Below, one piece after another: positions 1 through 8,971 of a stretch of 10,000 bases of DNA. The translations under genes and the position numbers were made by a program. Source of the DNA: Penaeus vannamei (Eukaryota > Arthropoda > Malacostraca > Decapoda > Penaeidae); contig NC_091575.1 in NCBI RefSeq assembly GCF_042767895.1, positions 32,614,314 to 32,624,313 of the forward strand, written 5' to 3'. Numbering within the stretch: the first letter of the stretch is position 1; the number at the start of each line of letters is the position of its first letter. The notes beneath the pieces are model-generated. The model saw only the letters and a program-made list of their open reading frames with translations. It was not told where the DNA came from and ran no database searches.

Positions 1-700
1 AGTAATAGTAATGTTAATGATAATGATGATAATGATATTGATGATAATGATAATAATGATGATGGTTATAACAATGATAACAATAATGACAATGGTAATG
101 AAAATGATAATAATAATCATAATGATGATGATAATTATGATAATAGTGATATTGATAATGACAATGATAATGATATTAATTATCATAATATGGTAATAAT
201 GATAATAATGATGATTATGAAAATGATACTAATAAAGATAATGATGATAATAATAATAATGATAATAATAATAATCATCATCATCATCATTATCATCATC
301 ATCATCATTATCATCATCATCATCCTTATAATCATAATCATAAGCATAAGCATAATAACAATAATGATAATAATAAAAATAATAATAATGATGATAATAA
401 CAATGATAATATTAATAATAATAACAACAATAATAATAGTGATAACAATAATGATAATTGTAATAATGATGATAATAATAACAACAACAAGAATATGATA
501 ACTATAATGTGCAATGATAAAAACATTGGTGCTAGTACTATAACTACTACAATTATAATGACAATGACGATGAGAACAATAACAATAACAACAATAATGA
601 TAATAAGAAGGATGATAAGTATGGTGATGATGAGGATAAATAAGATGAAAATAATAATAATTCTTTTAACCATTGATATCGATAGCAATGCTTCTTTATA
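1..700. repeat. Degenerate AAT/ATG/ATC trinucleotide field
   Basis: This stretch consists almost entirely of impure trinucleotide units (AAT, ATG, GAT, AAC), with short pure runs of (AAT)n near 246-275 and (CAT)n near 275-325. On the + strand it changes from GAT/AAT units to ATC units at about 274, so the two sides are roughly reverse-complementary. The open frames here encode only Met/Ile/Thr/Asn-type low-complexity strings and are not genes. The purity decays toward 700, as expected of an old microsatellite cluster that has taken on substitutions. Such fields are common in decapod crustaceans (established for the group, not proven for this sequence). Confidence 0.9.
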
Positions 701-1799
<1,099 letters not shown>

Positions 1800-1800
1800 G

Positions 1801-1806
1801 CACGTG
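1801..1806. promoter_or_regulatory. CACGTG E-box
   Basis: A perfect palindromic CACGTG lies at the left edge of the CpG-rich island. This is the preferred site of bHLH-zipper and clock factors of the Myc/Max, USF and CLOCK/CYCLE type. A 6-bp match can occur by chance, but its position at the island edge makes a regulatory role plausible. Confidence 0.4.
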
Positions 1807-1860
1807 AAAGCGATCGGGTCTGCCGCCGCTCCGCGCGCCGACCCTGCCTGTCCGGCGAGC

Positions 1861-1900
1861 CGAGCGGAGCCGAGCGGGGCCGAGGGCAGCCGAGCGCGTG
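1861..1900. repeat. Four imperfect 10-bp tandem units (CGAGCGGAGC-type)
   Basis: Four consecutive 10-base units begin with CGAG: CGAGCGGAGC, CGAGCGGGGC, CGAGGGCAGC and CGAGCGCGTG. The last unit runs directly into the CRE palindrome. The repeat is a short GC-rich minisatellite inside the promoter island. Confidence 0.75.
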
Positions 1901-1906
1901 ACGTCA
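1899..1906. promoter_or_regulatory. Full palindromic CRE (TGACGTCA)
   Basis: The sequence reads TGACGTCA exactly, the full cAMP-response element bound by CREB/ATF bZIP dimers. Full CREs in CpG islands are typically close to start sites (established in animals). Here it lies about 200 bp upstream of the candidate donor at 2100 and next to the 10-bp tandem units. Confidence 0.55.
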
Positions 1907-2096
1907 CCGGCGGTGCACGGGGCCTCCTCCAGTGAGCGCACGGGCCGCACCCCGCCTGCCTTCGGAGCCCGATCCTTAATTCGAAAATTTCCCCAACTAT
2001 TCCCACCAAAATTACGACTCCCATTCCGCCGCGGAGAAGAACGGGAACGCTGGCTATATGTGTCCCTGACTCGCGTCTCGCCCTGTGGATCTTCCT

Positions 2097-2105
2097 AGCG
2101 TAAGT
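2097..2105 (+). other. Candidate 5' splice donor (AGC|GTAAGT), possible end of a noncoding exon 1
   Basis: GTAAGT at 2100-2105 matches the intron side of the donor consensus fully, preceded by AGC, which is imperfect at the last exon base. It is the best donor I see on + within the island. Others at 2302 (GTATGG), 2436 (GTGAGT) and 2622 (GTGAGG) are weaker or have poorer exon sides. If used, exon 1 would end at 2099 inside the island and carry no ATG-started frame of note, so it would be 5' UTR. The purine-rich tract would then be at the intron start. Confidence 0.3.
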
Positions 2106-2106
2106 T

Positions 2107-2215
2107 GGGAGGGAGGAAGGAGGAGGAGGAGGAGGAGGAGCAGGAGGAGGAGGAGGCGAAGGAGAGAGAGGAAGAGCGAGGAGGAAGAGCGAGAGGCGAA
2201 GGGCGGCGGCCGAGG
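2107..2215. repeat. Purine-rich GGA/GAA tract
   Basis: The + strand is almost all purine: GGGAGGGAGGAAGG leads into (GGA)n between about 2117 and 2155, then GAGAGGAAGAGCGAGG-type units to about 2203, ending in GGCGGCGGCC. Closely spaced GG and GGG runs could form a G-quadruplex, and the homopurine strand a triplex. The opposite frame reads polyproline, which explains the proline run in the minus-strand open frame. Confidence 0.85.
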
Positions 2216-2351
2216 CTGATCGATTCCTCCTCCAGTTCTTTGGCCGATGTTTTGATAGTGGTTGTGTGTTTCGGCTAAGACCCTGGGCCGCGTTAGAGTA
2301 GGTATGGCGTCCCTTCCCTGTCCAGTGGGCGCTGCGGGGGCCAGGCCGAGG

Positions 2352-2371
2352 GCGTGGGCGTGCCGTGGGCG
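2352..2371 (+). promoter_or_regulatory. Tandem EGR-type sites (GCGTGGGCG)
   Basis: GCGTGGGCG at 2352-2360 matches the EGR1/Zif268 consensus exactly, and CCGTGGGCG at 2363-2371 repeats it with one mismatch, offset by 11 bp. Arthropods have EGR-family factors (Stripe in Drosophila). The GGGCGTG core also fits KLF/Sp factors, so the binding family is uncertain. Confidence 0.4.
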
Positions 2372-2451
2372 TGCTGGTGGCTGGGAAGCGGGAGGAAAAA
2401 GGGGTGGAAATGGGGCCGAGAGGAATGGGTGCTGCGTGAGTGCGGGCGGCG

Positions 2452-2459
2452 GCCATGTT
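2452..2459. promoter_or_regulatory. YY1/Pleiohomeotic-type core (GCCATGTT)
   Basis: GCCATGTT preceded by GGCGGC matches the YY1/Pho core GCCATNTT. On the minus strand the same bases read AAACATGGCCGCC, an ATG in strong translation context. A YY1-type site overlapping a start codon occurs in many housekeeping genes, so this site could mean either thing. The minus-strand frame from this ATG (about 220 codons to a stop at 1794) looks like translated GC-rich repeat and is not called. Confidence 0.35.
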
Positions 2460-2688
2460 TATCGCTCTCGCCTCCCTGTCGAGTCGCTTCTGATTTTGGC
2501 ACTTTGCTCGCCCTTCCGTGGCACTTTGGCGCACTTGGGCACGCACTAGAGGTCGAGTGCTCGTCGGGGAGCGAGGCAGGAGGCACTCTGAGGCCGAGCA
2601 GAAGCGGCTTCGTCGAGAAAAGTGAGGCAAATGAGGTGCTTCCCTGCGGTGTGGGAGGGGCGGATGTGAGGTGGTCTGGGGACACTCG

Positions 2689-2716
2689 ACGCCCATTTCA
2701 CGCCCGTTTGACGCCC
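2689..2716. promoter_or_regulatory. Three ACGCCC (GGGCGT) boxes with exact 11-bp spacing
   Basis: ACGCCC occurs at 2689-2694, 2700-2705 and 2711-2716, starting exactly 11 bp apart, with unrelated spacer bases (ATTTC, GTTTG). The reverse complement GGGCGT is a KLF/Sp-type GC-box core. One helical turn of spacing would put three factors on one DNA face. Another GGGCGTGGGG lies nearby at 2732-2741. Confidence 0.45.
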
Positions 2717-2849
2717 GCGTGCCCTGGCCCTGGGCGTGGGGCCTGGGTCGAGCCTCGAGTAGGAGTGTGTGGGAGTGTTCCGAGTGGCGGGGGGGTTCGA
2801 GGCCGACCTGGGTCCCCAATGCCCCGTCCTGTCATGTGTCATGGTGCTG

Positions 2850-3024
2850 GATTTGTTTTTATTTTTTATTTTTGTTTTTCTTTTTTTCCTTTTTGGGATT
2901 TTTGTTTTTTTTATTGAGGCTAGTGCATTGGAGGAATTTAGGTGTGGCCCGTGTGACCCTCGTGAGGACTTTGGGACGTTTTGTGATGGATTTTAACCCC
3001 CTTTTTTTTTTTTTTTTTTTTTTT
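2850..3024. repeat. T-rich low-complexity stretch ending in a 23-T run
   Basis: The + strand is T-rich with scattered G and A from 2850 to 2930, then a uniquely composed 70 bp, then T at every position from 3002 to 3024. It forms the right border of the CpG-rich island. It may be T-rich intron DNA on the sense strand. The terminal poly-T could also be the poly-A tail of a retroposed sequence inserted in minus orientation, but no recognisable body or target duplication was found. Confidence 0.75.
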
Positions 3025-4277
3025 CTTGAACTTCAAACCTTGATGCTTTTACCTGTTACCTGTGTTATTGATTTCCTACTGTAGGCCTAGGCTAAAAGCA
3101 ACACATATACAGGCGGTTCTTTTTATGATTAGTTCATATTAGTCTGGTTCTAGATAAGCAGTGGAAGTGCGAATAAGGAGCACCTGTTCCGAAAGGCAAA
3201 TGACAGGCCTAGCCGTGATGTGCGAATTATTTCATTCTGTGAGGGAAGCCGCATGCTATTCAAGGAGCAGGCTTTCATGTGAAGTGGATTTTTCTCTGGA
3301 TTTTTCATTTGTTGAACCTTAGAATTTAGCTTGTTTTTGGTATTTGGAATGTTTACCTGACACTTCGGTTGGTGTTTACTTGTCACAGTATCAGTGACGA
3401 TGATATGATTTTGATATGAATGCCGAATTTCGGGCAAGATCGGCAATTTGTTTTTAGCGTGATACTTTTTACTGGTTTGAGGGGAGACGGATTCTGTTAT
3501 GATGGACTGAGGATCCGTTAAGGGGATATAGGTTGTGATTTCTCGCTCGCCAGGTCCGTTTTTGCAAGATGCTCACCCATATTTTGATTCAGAAGGCTTT
3601 AGAAGTAAAAAACTAAATCTATGCATAGTTCTGTCATGTAAATTTTTGGCTCATATGACTCTGCTTTGCCAGTGCTAGATTTATTGAAGTGAACGTTATT
3701 AGTATGAGACTTTTTATTTAGTTATGCAGACAGCTCTGCAGGTTTTACTGAAGAGTATTTTTTCCGTTTAAAAATGTTTCTTATAGGCCTAAGCAGAATA
3801 ACAGTACCTAAACAGATGGTGTGTTCATGCTTGTATTTTGATTCCAAGTTATACTGTGAGTTCAATAATTTAGGCTCAGGATCAAGTCAAGAATTGTATT
3901 CAGTTTTTGCAAACTGATTAAGCCTCTTACGTAATAGATTTGACTCAAAAATTGTCTGTGGCTGCTACACATTTTATGCCAAGTCATCACAATGTTTGGG
4001 TCTTAATAATGGTGTTATGGAATCTGTACAATGTTAGTTATTGTTATTATGACTATAGTTTTTGATGAATATTTGGTTAAATATATAGAAAACAGGTGTA
4101 ATAACTTTATACCAGGTTAAAATGATTGTAATGTAATATTGAATTGCTGTAGTCCCCTTGCTCCAGGAAATGCCTGGAAGCTTCCACTTGTATTTGAATA
4201 GGATATAGCTTGGAGTAATTCTATATTTTACTGCAAAATGCCAAGAAAAGCTTCCAATTTTTATCATGAAAGCATAT

Positions 4278-4322
4278 GGTTTGTGGAGGATTGTTGGCCT
4301 TTGCCAGAGCACCAATAGGTGC
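4278..4322 (+). repeat. Dispersed TTGGCCTTTGC motif, copy 1
   Basis: The core TTGTTGGCCTTTGC at 4291-4304 is identical over 14 bases to the reverse complement of 5567-5580, and similarity continues through the following CARAGYACCAA-AGG segment. Relative to 5649-5690 the likeness also extends left across TTGTGGAG. The 3' part contains a small hairpin GCACC-AATA-GGTGC (4309-4322). The family is unknown; it may be a decayed short mobile element. Confidence 0.5.
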
Positions 4323-4532
4323 ATGGGCTATGCTGATCTGTGTTATGAGATGCAGAAATGTGTAAGTCTGTTTAATGGTGCCTACTATTTAAAAGAAGTT
4401 AGTGATTCCATATTTATTGGTATTTAGAAATTGGACCAAAATTCTTTACCATTTGATATAAAAGGGAGTATAAAGATGAAAGACCAGGTAAACTATGATT
4501 GGTAAATTTTGGACACGCCCACGCATCCGCCA

Positions 4533-4557
4533 TTGGCCTTTGTGTCTTTGCCATTCC
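4533..4557 (+). repeat. Weak fourth relative of the TTGGCCTTTGC motif
   Basis: TTGGCCTTTG is followed 6 bases later by TTGCCATTCC, resembling the TTGGCCTTTGC...TGCCAAAGG arrangement at 5665-5689. Only the first ten bases match firmly, so chance similarity is possible. Confidence 0.25.
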
Positions 4558-5552
4558 CTGTAATTGCCAACAAACCTGTGCATCTTAATTTTGCAGGATA
4601 AAGCTTGGAGAGTAGTCTTAAAATTTATTGCCAAATAAGGAACCAATCCAAGCTCTATGTTGCCAGAATATATGTTTGCCATTGCTGAAGATCTTAAAGA
4701 ATATAGGACACAGCAATTGTTTGACACTGTGCCACTGTTGGGCTTGCCTTGGGGTATAGACCTGTTTTGAATAACAATAACTTTCTAGCAGATTTTGGAT
4801 AGGAAACAGTGGTATATTTCTGATATGTAAAGGGTCCTTAATAAATACCTCTTTATTCAAGTGGTTTCTAGATATGCCTGTGTAGCTGAATTGATAAACA
4901 GGCTAGTTGGTTGAAGACTTCAGAAAGCTCATGAAAGAGAGATTGAGAATGGGAGGGAATTGCAACATAGCATTTCAAGTGGAAAACTGCAGCCTTGTTT
5001 ATGAGGAATGGGAAGAGCATTCCTGAATATGGGTATTTATGAAATATTTAAGAATTTGCCAGGTATTTGCTACTTTTGTCATCATTGCTTATGGCAGATT
5101 TGAATTACGAGGCTCTTATGAGAAATTTGTTGTCTCATCCCATCATATTGCCGTCAGCTGTTTTGCAGTCCTCTTTAGTGTTGAAGGTTACAATAGTTCT
5201 CTGGACACGATGTTGGGCACTGACATCCATAGCTATCGGCTGTTAATTATTCAGATATATTTAAGCAATTAAATATAATTGCACTTCTCTTGATCCTTAA
5301 CATCTAGTTTCTAGTTTCCGAGCCAGTTCTTTCAAGATGATTCATAAACCTAAATCAGACCAATTAGTGTTTATATTTGCACTTCAGATTCAAACTAGAC
5401 ACCACTTGAATTTTAAAAGTGGGCCATTTTATGGAATTGGAAACTCGGTGTTTATTATTCTAGCGTTACTCCTCGACAGCCTTGAAAGCATCATTTGAGG
5501 AAAGTTCATTACTTCATCTGAAGTGACTCGAGCAATTATTATTACCTGTATG

Positions 5553-5689
5553 CCTTTGGTACTTTAGCAAAGGCCAACAAAATTACACCACACATTATTT
5601 GACGAAAAATTGCCAGGTTGGTCTTCACTCTCTCTCTTGACAGAATATAGGTTGTGGAGACTTCTTGGCCTTTGCTGGAATGCCAAAGG
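5553..5689 (+). repeat. Inverted repeat (25-bp arms, 87-bp spacer) built from the TTGGCCTTTGC motif
   Basis: The left arm 5553-5577 and right arm 5665-5689 are reverse complements at 21 of 25 positions. In + strand RNA three of the four mismatches become U-G wobbles, leaving one C-A mismatch. CCACA at 5588-5592 and TGTGG at 5653-5657 could extend the stem after an internal loop. Each arm is also a small hairpin (GCCTTTG at 5552-5558 with CAAAGGC at 5568-5574). It may be a short foldback transposon fragment or a structured RNA hairpin. The loop is longer than in ordinary animal pre-miRNAs. Confidence 0.6.
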
Positions 5690-6136
5690 TTTATTATTTA
5701 AGTTTACACTTATTGAATCAGTATGATTAGAAAAGTATTTTTTTCAACTAGTTTGTTGTTTTGGAGAGTGGGAAGAACTTTTTATTTTTTATATATTTGT
5801 ACTGCAAAAGTATTTCCTCTTTTTCTTTTGAATGATACTTCAAGGTGTGGGTATTAGTTCATGGCACATCATGTTGCCAATACTGTAAATGGTTTTATGA
5901 TTATGGCGACTATATATTCCAGCTTTGCATTAGTAGCTGCGGTATTACCTTTTGTTATATATAATTTTGTTTACTTGTATTAGTATTCACTTTAAATATT
6001 AGTATCGAATGTTGCATATATAAATGTTTGGTATTTTGATTATCTTCATCGAGACAAATGGTAATAGTACATGCAGATTTCTTAGCAAAGTGTAATAGAA
6101 TACTTTCAAAGTAGACAAGCAATAACTTCAAGGTTA

Positions 6137-6201
6137 CCTCCTCCTCCTCATTTTTCTTCTTTTTCTCCTTTTTCTTTCCCTCCTCTTTTTCCTTCTTCTC
6201 T
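6137..6201. repeat. Polypyrimidine (CTT/CTC) tract
   Basis: Sixty-five bases are all C or T on the + strand except one A at 6150, starting with (CTC)n and continuing as TTTTTCTTC-type units. The opposite strand reads Lys/Glu-rich and is not coding. It is much longer than a normal splice acceptor tract and is not closely followed by a convincing AG-exon junction. Confidence 0.85.
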
Positions 6202-6800
6202 ATCATGTTGATGCCTAGAGTCCATTTATACATGTACCCTGCTTTGGCTCTGTTTTATTAATTTTTTACGTCTAGATTTAGAAATCCATAAGTACCAATG
6301 ATTACTGTTGTTGATAACTTTATGACACTAATTATAGTAAGACTGATGATGATGATTGTTGAAAAAACTTTTTCCTGAAATTCAAAATTTAGGTTACATC
6401 AGGCAGGCCTCGTAATAGACATCATATTGACTGAGCATATGTGAAGCCATCAGTGTATAAACCAAATAAAGAAAACAGTGAACAGTCCAGGTACTCAGTA
6501 CCAAAGGTCTATCATGTATTTTCTAAATTCCATACTGATTCTCATTTCAGTTTCTGATTCTAGCACTAATATTCTCTATTGAGTTACTGATACAACTTCA
6601 GTGTCTTGTGTCTTGCATATTCCACTATATCTACTTCTGTTGTTATTAAGCCATTGTTACTGGAGTTTTATTTTTATTTACATATACAGACCTTTGCAGG
6701 TGCTTAGGAAGGAATATATTACTAGATGTACCTGGTTTCACCTGTTAACCCTTCTTGTTGATTTTTTTTGTCTTTGTGTTTGTTTTGAAAGTGCCTATTA
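6202..6800. other. AT-rich noncoding DNA, nothing distinct
   Basis: No gene, strong repeat or recognisable motif is seen, only a short (GAT)n patch near 6343-6355 and ordinary AT-rich sequence with stops in all frames. Confidence 0.5.
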
Positions 6801-7080
6801 CTATTACTATGTTGTAGATATGATTGTTATGGCTATTAGTACCTTTGTTGTTGTTGTTATTATTATTGTTTAAAGTATTTGTTGTTACTATAATTATTTT
6901 TATTATTATTATAATCATTAATGTTATGACCATCATTAATGATATTATTACTATTACCATTACTGTCAATATTGTTACTGTTATTAGTATTACTATTAAT
7001 TTTATGTATTATTATTATTGATTTGATAGCTATAAATATTATTATTATTATTATTAGCATTATTAGCATTTGGTCAAATT
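6801..7080. repeat. Degenerate TTA/TTG/ATT trinucleotide field
   Basis: Impure trinucleotide units (ATT, GTT, ACT, ATC) dominate, with pure stretches such as (TTG)n near 6846-6857 and (ATT)n near 6898-6912 and 7038-7058. It is compositionally the complement of the 1-700 field. Open frames on both strands encode Ile/Leu/Val or Asn-rich low-complexity strings and are discarded. Confidence 0.88.
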
Positions 7081-7914
7081 TGTATTTTTTGATATATAGT
7101 AGCCATGCAAAGGACATAAATACTCTATGTAAAAGTCCTAAATCAGATGTTTTGGATATGCACAGGTAATACACTGTTGCCAGGTGCCCTCTGCATGACA
7201 AAGTTGCTCATATTTTTCATAACTTGTTTGAGATTAGAATGCATAAATAATGCAAGTAAAGCTACCTAAACTGAAAAATGGTAATGCTCTGCATATCATG
7301 GAAAAAAGGTAGCAAACCACATTATATAAAGAACAAGTTCATACAATTAACATCAGTGCACTATGTTGGTTTGTGGAAATACATAAATACTTAAATTTGT
7401 CATTAAAGAAATAAATTGATTAACTTTAGTAAAATTAATAACCAACTCCAGTTTTCTTTGATAATAACAAACTTTTAAGCAAATGTGAACTTCAGCTTTT
7501 GAAAATTATTCCATAATTTAACCGACTGCATGTAATGAAAGCAATTTCTGAATATAATTTTGTTTTAATGTAAAATTTGTAGATTCACCATGGTCATCAG
7601 TATTACATTAACCAATAAGCATCCTTAAATCAGATGCTTCTTAGCTCTAGCTAGTAGAGTTGAGTGAATAGTCAAAACTGCTATTACCATTTTAACTATA
7701 GCTGCCTTTCCTATTATGAATCTGTCACACAGATGTGTGTACATATATACTTGTATACATACATATGTGTATTATAGATTATATTTTCAGATAGCCTTCA
7801 CTCCAATCCTATATAGCTATAACTGTGTCATTATTCAATACTTAACCAAGAATATGCATAATGATTTGTTGCTCATTCAAATTCTTATGTAACTTGGTGA
7901 CTTCTGTCTCCAAG
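7081..7914. other. AT-rich noncoding DNA, no gene seen
   Basis: The sequence is unique and AT-rich with no supported coding potential. A TG/TA-rich imperfect palindromic patch (ACATATATAC...ATACATATGTGT) lies near 7735-7772. An 11-base TAAATCAGATG occurs near 7140 and again near 7626, probably by chance. Confidence 0.5.
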
Positions 7915-8068
7915 TTAACCCATTTACGACGGGTATCCCATATACGAGACATTGCTGGGCGGGACGCCAGTGTGACGATGGATTAGAGCTTGCGCTCCAA
8001 ATACATCGTGGGCAACGGCCGCCTAGAAAATATTATTTTCATCAAAATATACCGGCGTTAGTGGTTAA
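7915..8068 (-). mobile_element. MITE-like element, copy A (TTAA-flanked, 154 bp)
   Basis: The element is bounded by TTAA at 7915-7918 and 8065-8068. The left end reads TTAACCCATTTACGACGGG, and the reverse complement of the right end reads TTAACCACTAACGCCGG, so the termini are imperfect inverted repeats. Its reverse complement shares ordered blocks with 8744-8971: AATAATATTTTCT-GGCG, GAGCGCAAGCTC, CGT-ACAC, CCAG-AATGT, a CCCGTC-type subterminal block and the terminal TTAA. A TTAA target duplication with ends beginning CC is characteristic of piggyBac-type non-autonomous elements. No transposase is present. The strand is set so that copy B is plus. It is conspicuously GC- and CpG-rich for its surroundings. 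Confidence 0.65.
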
Positions 8069-8743
8069 GCAAATAAACAACTAAAAGTAGTTTTTATGTT
8101 GAGTACCTCTATAAAGTATCACAGAACATGGGTTTGATAGGGACACATTTCCTACCATAATTAAATGATAGCGAAATAGTAATAAAAAAGGCCATAATCC
8201 ACTATAAGACCATTTATTAATGTTCCTATAATGTTGAAAGGAGAATTGACAAATACAAAGTAAAAAACTAATCTGGATCAAAATACAAAGGAAAGCTAGA
8301 ATTCCAGTTAGTGAATATTGTTATTCATTTTTACGATGGTGCTTCATTACAATGTTTAGCTTCACCTTGAACAGAGGGCTTTTCTTCTGCTTTTTACCAT
8401 GGACACTGGAAGTGCTTCCTCTACACCTAGAAGCCATTACTTATACCGTAATAGAAGATGCTTTACAGATTGAAAATGAACACTGTTGGTAGTGAGAGAT
8501 GGGTAGAAAGTATGGATGAATATGATGATTGATAAAGACTGAGGGTTACTATGATAACCATTACTATTGCTGCTTCTACTTAAAAGACATTCGATATTGT
8601 TAGTAATGAAATAGATTAAGTTACCACTATTGTTACTAGGTCTGCAACTTGATGTGATGATAGTTATAGGAATTATAAGAGTGGTTTGAATAGGACAAAA
8701 CTTTATCATTATTATTTTTGTCATTATTATGTTGATAATTTTC
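8069..8743. other. AT-rich DNA between the two MITE-like copies
   Basis: The 675 bases between the inverted copies hold no transposase-like frame. The right part (about 8510-8743) is a faint ATT/ATG/GTT trinucleotide field. Nothing shows whether this spacer ever moved as part of a composite unit. Confidence 0.5.
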
Positions 8744-8971
8744 TTAACCTTCAAGCCAAAAATAATATTTTCTGGGCGACAAAATCAGAGCGCAAGCTCC
8801 AATATAGCGTTACACCTGTGGGACAACCAGTAATGTTTACTTTTCCGGGTGCCCGTCATGGGTGACAAAATCAGAGCGCAAGCTCCAATCTAGCGTCGCA
8901 CCCGCGGGACCCCCAGTAATGTTAATTCTCTGGGTGTCTCATTTGTGTGACACCTGTCATAAGTGGTTTAA
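8744..8971 (+). mobile_element. MITE-like element, copy B (TTAA-flanked, 228 bp, internally duplicated)
   Basis: TTAA at 8744-8747 and 8968-8971 bounds this copy. It shares the order AATAATATTTTCT-GGCG, GAGCGCAAGCTC, CGT-ACAC and CCAG-AATGT with copy A in opposite orientation, and ends CATAAGTGGTTTAA where copy A (reversed) ends CGTAAATGGGTTAA. It is longer because the GAGCGCAAGCTC-containing segment is present twice in tandem. It lacks about 15 bases after the left end that copy A has. The left terminus matches the inverted right terminus only over TTAA and a few bases. No coding capacity. Confidence 0.65.
8774..8945 (+). repeat. 86-bp tandem duplication inside MITE-like copy B
   Basis: Unit 1 (8774-8859) and unit 2 (8860-8945) both begin GGGYGACAAAATCAGAGCGC and stay aligned, without obvious gaps, through CAAGCTCCAAT-TAGCG, ACACC/GCACC, GTGGGAC/GCGGGAC and CCAGTAATGTT. 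The 12-mer GAGCGCAAGCTC lies at 8788-8799 and 8874-8885, exactly 86 bp apart, and once in reverse at 7986-7997 in copy A. Unit 1 ends in GCCCGTCATGGG, which resembles the element terminus of copy A, so the duplication includes subterminal sequence. Confidence 0.85.

Larger units (their letters stand above)
1800..2830 (+). promoter_or_regulatory. CpG-island-like promoter and 5' region, probably of a rightward gene
   Basis: GC and CpG content jump at about 1800 from a strongly AT-rich background. By direct count, the 60-base blocks starting at 1801 and 1861 each hold about a dozen CpGs. The island carries matches to E-box, CRE, EGR, YY1/Pho and KLF/Sp-type motifs, described separately. After about 2100 the + strand is clearly richer in G than C, and from about 2850 it is rich in T, a pattern typical downstream of a start site transcribed left to right; the strand is therefore inferred. 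No TATA box or strong initiator stands out, so no exact start can be assigned. Open frames inside are long because GC-rich DNA has few stops. They are proline/arginine/glycine-rich, match no family I know, and mostly begin at GTG or TTG. The first ATG in good context on + is at 2304 and would give about 81 unrecognised residues. Confidence 0.65.
3025..6136. other. AT-rich noncoding DNA, probable intron
   Basis: More than 3 kb contain no open frame with recognisable protein character; the longest frames are short and of random composition. An acceptor-like string TTTCCTACTGTAG ends at 3084 and a stronger one, CTCTCTCTTGACAG, at 5643, but neither is followed by an exon I can support. A short hairpin TCCAGG-AAATG-CCTGGA sits at 4162-4178 and overlaps the palindrome GGAAGCTTCC at 4176-4185. 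The dispersed TTGGCCTTTGC motifs in this region are listed separately. Confidence 0.6.

Noticed and set aside
246..330. Regular short repeats that could suggest a CRISPR array
   Set aside because: The units are 3 bp with no spacers; this is a microsatellite in eukaryote-like DNA.
1898..2549. Plus-strand frames in the island (1898-2098, 2262-2549)
   Set aside because: They open with GTG or TTG, not ATG. The internal ATG at 2304 has good context, but the ~81 residues match nothing I recognise and overlap frames equally open on the other strand.
2795..2805. GGTTCGAGGCC resembling a tRNA B box
   Set aside because: It is one base off consensus, with no A box at proper distance and no cloverleaf.
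5039..5272. 77-codon plus-strand frame beginning MKYLRICQVF
   Set aside because: It has an ATG and a hydrophobic start, but composition looks random, there is no recognised family, and no splice or promoter context supports it.
5618..5643. Strong acceptor-like string ending CTCTTGACAG
   Set aside because: It lies in the loop of the foldback at 5553-5689, and no exon with a plausible donor or open frame follows.
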